Shown one piece after another: positions 6,401-8,695 of a stretch of DNA of 8,695 nt. The stretch is from Gammaproteobacteria bacterium (lineage in GTDB: Bacteria; Pseudomonadota; Gammaproteobacteria; SZUA-229): NCBI GenBank assembly GCA_015484935.1, contig WFUQ01000106.1, positions 1 through 8,695 of the forward strand, given 5' to 3'. A program made the position numbers and the translations under genes. The notes below the pieces were generated by a model. The model had not been told where the DNA came from, ran no database searches, and saw nothing but the letters and a program-made list of their open reading frames with translations. Position 1 is the stretch's first letter. Each line of letters starts with the position of its first letter.

Positions 6401-8027
6401 ACCGGGTGAGGGTGGTGAGTTGCCTGGCGGTAAGGTCGATGTCAACATCGCACGTATCCGGCACTCGACTCCGGGCGTAGGACTGATCAGTCCACCACCG
6501 CATCATGATATCTACTCGATCGAAGATCTGGCGCAGTTGATACATGACCTGAAGAATTCGAACCCGTCTGCCCGTATCAGTGTGAAGCTGGTCTCCGAAA
6601 TCGGTGTCGGTACTATCGCCGCCGGTGTCGCCAAGGCGTTCTCTGATCACATCGTCATCGCCGGGCACGATGGTGGCACCGGTGCATCGCCGCTGACATC
6701 AGTCAAACATGCCGGTTTGCCATGGGAATTAGGGGTGGCAGAAACCCATCAGACACTGGTGATGAACGACCTGCGTTCACGCGTGGTGGTACAGACCGAC
6801 GGGCAGTTGAAGACCGGTCGTGATGTCGCCATCGCGGCTATCCTGGGCGCAGAAGAATTTGGTTTCTCGACTGCGCCACTGATCACGCTGGGTTGCATCA
6901 TGATGCGCAAGTGTCATCTCAATACCTGTCCGGTCGGTATCGCGACACAGGATCCCGAGCTGCGCAAGAAATTTAACGGCAAGCCGGAACACGTAGTGAA
7001 CTATCTGTTCATGGTGGCGGAAGAGTTACGCGAGATCATGGCGGAGCTGGGCTTCCGCAGTGTGCAGGATATGATCGGTCGTGTCGATGTGCTGGAGACC
7101 GATGTCGCAGTCGATCACTGGAAAGTCAAAGGCATCGATCTGAGTGCAGTGTTGACCCCCGCACAGAAACCGCATCCTGATGTCTGTGTGTACAACAACA
7201 GCAAACAGGATCATGGTCTGGATAAAGCGCTGGATAACGAGATCATCCATCTGGCGAAAGCGGCGATTGAAAAAGGTGAAAAAGTGTCACTGGAGATGCC
7301 GGTACTCAACATCAACCGCGTCGTCGGTACCATGTTGTCGCACGAGCTGGCGAAAGCACGACAGGGCAAACCGTTACCGGATGATACCGTACATATTAAA
7401 TTGAACGGTTCAGCTGGTCAGAGTCTGGGTGCATGGTTATATGAAGGTGTCACCATCGAGGTCGAAGGTGATGCCAATGACTATGCAGGCAAGGGTCTGT
7501 CCGGTGGTCGTATCATCGTATACCCGCCTGCTGAAAGCAGCTTCGTGGCAGAAGAGAACATCCTGGTCGGCAATGTCTGCCTGTATGGTGCCACCAGTGG
7601 TGAAGCTTATTTCCGCGGTATCGCAGCGGAACGTTTCTGTGTGCGCAACAGTGGCGCCAGTGCAGTCGTCGAAGGTGTCGGTGACCACGGTTGTGAATAC
7701 ATGACCGGTGGTCGTGTTGTGGTGCTGGGTGAGACCGGTCGTAACTTCGCTGCGGGAATGAGTGGGGGTGTGGCTTATATCTGGGACAGCAAGGGCAACT
7801 TCAGTCGCCAGTGCAACCCTGGCATGGTCGAGCTGGAAGCGATGGAGGCGGATGAAGATATCGCTGAGTTGAAGCAGTTGATAGAAAACCATCTGCAATA
7901 CACGGGTTCGGCTGTCGCCAAAGGCATACTGGATAACTGGCAGCAGTCGCTGTCACAGTTCATCAAGGTGATGCCGGTGGACTACAAGCGCGTACTCGAA
8001 GAGATGAAGAAGCGGGACGCTGCCTGA
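3450..8027 (+). CDS. gltB: Glutamate synthase (NADPH), large alpha subunit
   Basis: This is the large subunit of GOGAT, which transfers the glutamine amide to 2-oxoglutarate to make two glutamates and so completes ammonia assimilation with glutamine synthetase. The 1525-residue product starts with a propeptide; cleavage before Cys33 (KDSCGVGF) would expose the N-terminal nucleophile of the type 2 amidotransferase domain, which runs to about residue 440. It contains HRGGCGCEPTTGDGAG, HSRFSTNTFPSWDRAQP and HNGEINTL. A central domain follows, then the FMN-binding barrel (about 830-1200) with KPGEGGELPG and GGTGASP. The [3Fe-4S] ligands are Cys1149, Cys1155 and Cys1160 in CIMMRKCHLNTC. The C-terminal GXGXG beta-helix (about 1290-1470) has repeated Gly motifs such as GVGDHGCEYMTGG. 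All key residues are intact. The ATG at 3450 was chosen; an in-frame TTG at 3429 adds seven residues, and neither has a good ribosome binding site. gltD follows after 84 bases. Confidence 0.98.
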   Translation: MSNIEESNLASQIRTGLPEKHGLYDPRLEKDSCGVGFVAHIKGEASHQIVKDADHILQRMVHRGGCGCEPTTGDGAGILTSLPDAFFRKVAKADLGVELPEAGQYAAGNVFLPQGEKEQAKCREIVEALIAEQGQKLLGWRVLPVDTDGADVGPTARISQPHMEQLFIAADGVSGDDFERQLYMIRKRSTHAIRANTSIKQAKMFYVCSLSTKVMIYKGMLTALQVRAFYQDLVDDDYTAHLAMVHSRFSTNTFPSWDRAQPNRFMSHNGEINTLLGNKNWMTARQGVVASDKFGDDISKLFPVVEPECSDSGTFDNVLEFMLMSGRSLQEAIMLMVPEAWQSDENMDDNKKDFYRYNSALMEPWDGPASIAFTDGKYIGATLDRNGLRPSRYYVTHDDRVIMASEVGVLEVDPANVKFKGRLQPGKMFLIDFEQGRLIPDEELKAEFASKRPYGEWLKNQEIQLSELSPNKEPHGFNPETLLERMQAFGFTTETMQFMLLPLVRELRDPVGSMGNDSALACLSDRPRMIYDYFKQLFAQVTNPAIDSIREEVVMSLECYIGPEGNLLDTSEQHAHRLRVPHPILTNEELAALKHLNHRGWRTMTIDITFDRAAGAKGHADCLDEICQQAEQAIEDGYSLLVLSDRNIGEERVPVSTLLATGAVHHHLVKNQLRTRIGIVVETGEAREVHQHCLLVGFGVDAINPYLAFEALFQAERDGYLSHKDYDDDTIVADYRKGVAKGMLKVMAKIGISTLQSYKGAQIFEAVGLGEDVIERCFCGTASRIKGVGLDVLAEESLRRHELGYPQRDVVRLPVLPNPGDYHWRSGGELHMWNPDTIANLQQAARTNSREAYKEFARHSDEHATRGATLRGLLTFKKNVNRGPILLKDVEPAKEIVKRFATGAMSFGSISAESHESLAIAMNRMGGKSNTGEGGEDAERFTPMENGDSKRSAIKQVASGRFGVTNWYLTNADELQIKVSQGAKPGEGGELPGGKVDVNIARIRHSTPGVGLISPPPHHDIYSIEDLAQLIHDLKNSNPSARISVKLVSEIGVGTIAAGVAKAFSDHIVIAGHDGGTGASPLTSVKHAGLPWELGVAETHQTLVMNDLRSRVVVQTDGQLKTGRDVAIAAILGAEEFGFSTAPLITLGCIMMRKCHLNTCPVGIATQDPELRKKFNGKPEHVVNYLFMVAEELREIMAELGFRSVQDMIGRVDVLETDVAVDHWKVKGIDLSAVLTPAQKPHPDVCVYNNSKQDHGLDKALDNEIIHLAKAAIEKGEKVSLEMPVLNINRVVGTMLSHELAKARQGKPLPDDTVHIKLNGSAGQSLGAWLYEGVTIEVEGDANDYAGKGLSGGRIIVYPPAESSFVAEENILVGNVCLYGATSGEAYFRGIAAERFCVRNSGASAVVEGVGDHGCEYMTGGRVVVLGETGRNFAAGMSGGVAYIWDSKGNFSRQCNPGMVELEAMEADEDIAELKQLIENHLQYTGSAVAKGILDNWQQSLSQFIKVMPVDYKRVLEEMKKRDAA

Positions 8028-8111
8028 ACCGAAAAGGCTGGCGTTCTGCGCTAAGTAGCAAGTGGCATGTATAGCTGCTTATTAATAAATCAAACGAACA
8101 GAATATAAGTT
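8028..8111 (+). promoter_or_regulatory. gltB-gltD spacer with a weak hairpin and AT-rich palindrome
   Basis: The spacer holds an 8-base stem with one wobble pair (8052-8059 with 8074-8081) and a 14-base loop, followed by an AT-rich stretch that includes the palindrome TTATTAATAA (8079-8088), also found before gltB. The hairpin is too weak and lacks a T run to be a full terminator. It could tune the gltD:gltB ratio by partial termination or RNA processing, or the stretch may carry a secondary promoter. No Shine-Dalgarno sequence precedes the gltD ATG. Confidence 0.35.
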
Positions 8112-8695
8112 ATGGGTAAACCAACCGGGTTTAAAGAATACAAGCGTGAAACCGAATCGTATCGTGAAGTGACGGTGCGTCTGACTGACTATGGTGAGAT
8201 ATTTACCGGCAGTCATGATGAGCAGCGTCTGCATGTGCAAGGTGCGCGTTGTATGGATTGCGGTGTGCCATTCTGTATGTCGGCCAATGGCTGTCCGGTG
8301 AACAACCTCATCCCCGAATGGAATCATCTGGTGTATACCGATCGCTGGCAGGAGGCGCTGGATCGTCTGCACAAGACCAACAACTTCCCGGAATTTACCG
8401 GCCGTGTCTGTCCTGCACCTTGTGAAGGTTCATGTGTATTGGGTATCACCAACCCTGCGGTTACGATCAAGAATATCGAACATGCTATCGTCGATCGTGG
8501 TTTTGCAGAAGGCTGGATCAAGGCCGAGATACCTGAATACCGTAGCGGTAAAACGGTCGCCGTTGTCGGTTCCGGTCCTGCCGGACTGGCAGCGGCTGCG
8601 CAGTTGAACAAAGCCGGTCATAACGTCACCGTCTATGAACGAGATGATCGTATCGGTGGTCTGTTGATGTACGGCATCCCCAATATGAAACTGGG
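8112..8695 (+). CDS. gltD: Glutamate synthase (NADPH), small beta subunit, N-terminal part (3' end outside window)
   Basis: GltD takes electrons from NADPH through FAD and passes them by way of iron-sulfur clusters to the FMN of GltB. The window holds 194 complete codons of a family about 470-490 residues long; the frame is open to the right edge. Cys47, Cys50, Cys55 and Cys61 (CMDCGVPFC...GCP) and Cys100, Cys104 and Cys108 (CPAPCEGSC) form the N-terminal ferredoxin-like cluster region that binds two [4Fe-4S] clusters. The FAD dinucleotide fold begins at [10 protein letters not shown] (GxGxxG at 153-158) and continues into the acidic strand end at [10 protein letters not shown]. The spacing between the third and fourth Cys is the five-residue type (MSANG) rather than the three-residue type of E. 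coli. It lies 84 bases after gltB and is presumably in the same operon. The start ATG fits the family N-terminus. Confidence 0.97.
   Translation, partial: MGKPTGFKEYKRETESYREVTVRLTDYGEIFTGSHDEQRLHVQGARCMDCGVPFCMSANGCPVNNLIPEWNHLVYTDRWQEALDRLHKTNNFPEFTGRVCPAPCEGSCVLGITNPAVTIKNIEHAIVDRGFAEGWIKAEIPEYRSGKTVAVVGSGPAGLAAAAQLNKAGHNVTVYERDDRIGGLLMYGIPNMKL

Noticed and set aside
7437..7898. 153-codon minus-strand open frame inside the 3' part of gltB
   Set aside because: It is antisense to the conserved GXGXG domain; long shadow frames are expected opposite this codon usage. The same applies to the other frames opposite or offset from gltB.
1..8695. Mobile element, phage, defence system or CRISPR array
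   Set aside because: No transposase, integrase, toxin-antitoxin pair, spacer-repeat pattern or terminal inverted repeats were seen; all sizeable genes are core metabolism or protein folding.

Overview
The window is chromosomal housekeeping DNA from a proteobacterium, most likely a gammaproteobacterium. This is inferred from the protein family types (Calvin-subtype class II aldolase, long-form PurC, GltB followed by GltD) and from dense, slightly G+C-rich coding. The Calvin-type aldolase fits, but does not prove, an autotrophic (for example sulfur-oxidising) lifestyle. I see no transposase, integrase, phage gene, CRISPR array, tRNA or rRNA.

Layout, left to right. The 3' end of a class II fructose-bisphosphate aldolase gene (fba/cbbA) is closed by a strong intrinsic terminator. 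Next is a small cytoplasmic FKBP-type peptidyl-prolyl isomerase on the plus strand. It converges, with a 16-base gap, on a minus-strand pair: purC (SAICAR synthetase) followed about 30 bases later by bioD (dethiobiotin synthetase). A short divergent promoter region of about 98 bases separates purC from a plus-strand free-standing class I glutamine amidotransferase. A gap of about 240 bases with several short repeats then leads into the complete glutamate synthase large subunit gene gltB. After an 84-base spacer comes the 5' part of gltD, the small subunit, which runs off the right edge.

Functionally the window is rich in glutamine and nitrogen chemistry. GltB and GltD together form NADPH-GOGAT, which takes the amide nitrogen of glutamine to make glutamate. 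The lone amidotransferase carries a complete Cys-His-Glu triad but no acceptor-synthase domain. PurC acts in purine synthesis, a pathway that consumes glutamine. The aldolase, FKBP and BioD have no evident tie to this theme.

I did not find a new multi-gene system. The points that merit a second look are small: a possible 11-codon upstream ORF whose stop overlaps the gltB start codon, short repeats and palindromes shared between the gltB, gltD and purC leaders, a strong hairpin inside the 3' end of bioD at the convergent junction, and the unassigned amidotransferase.
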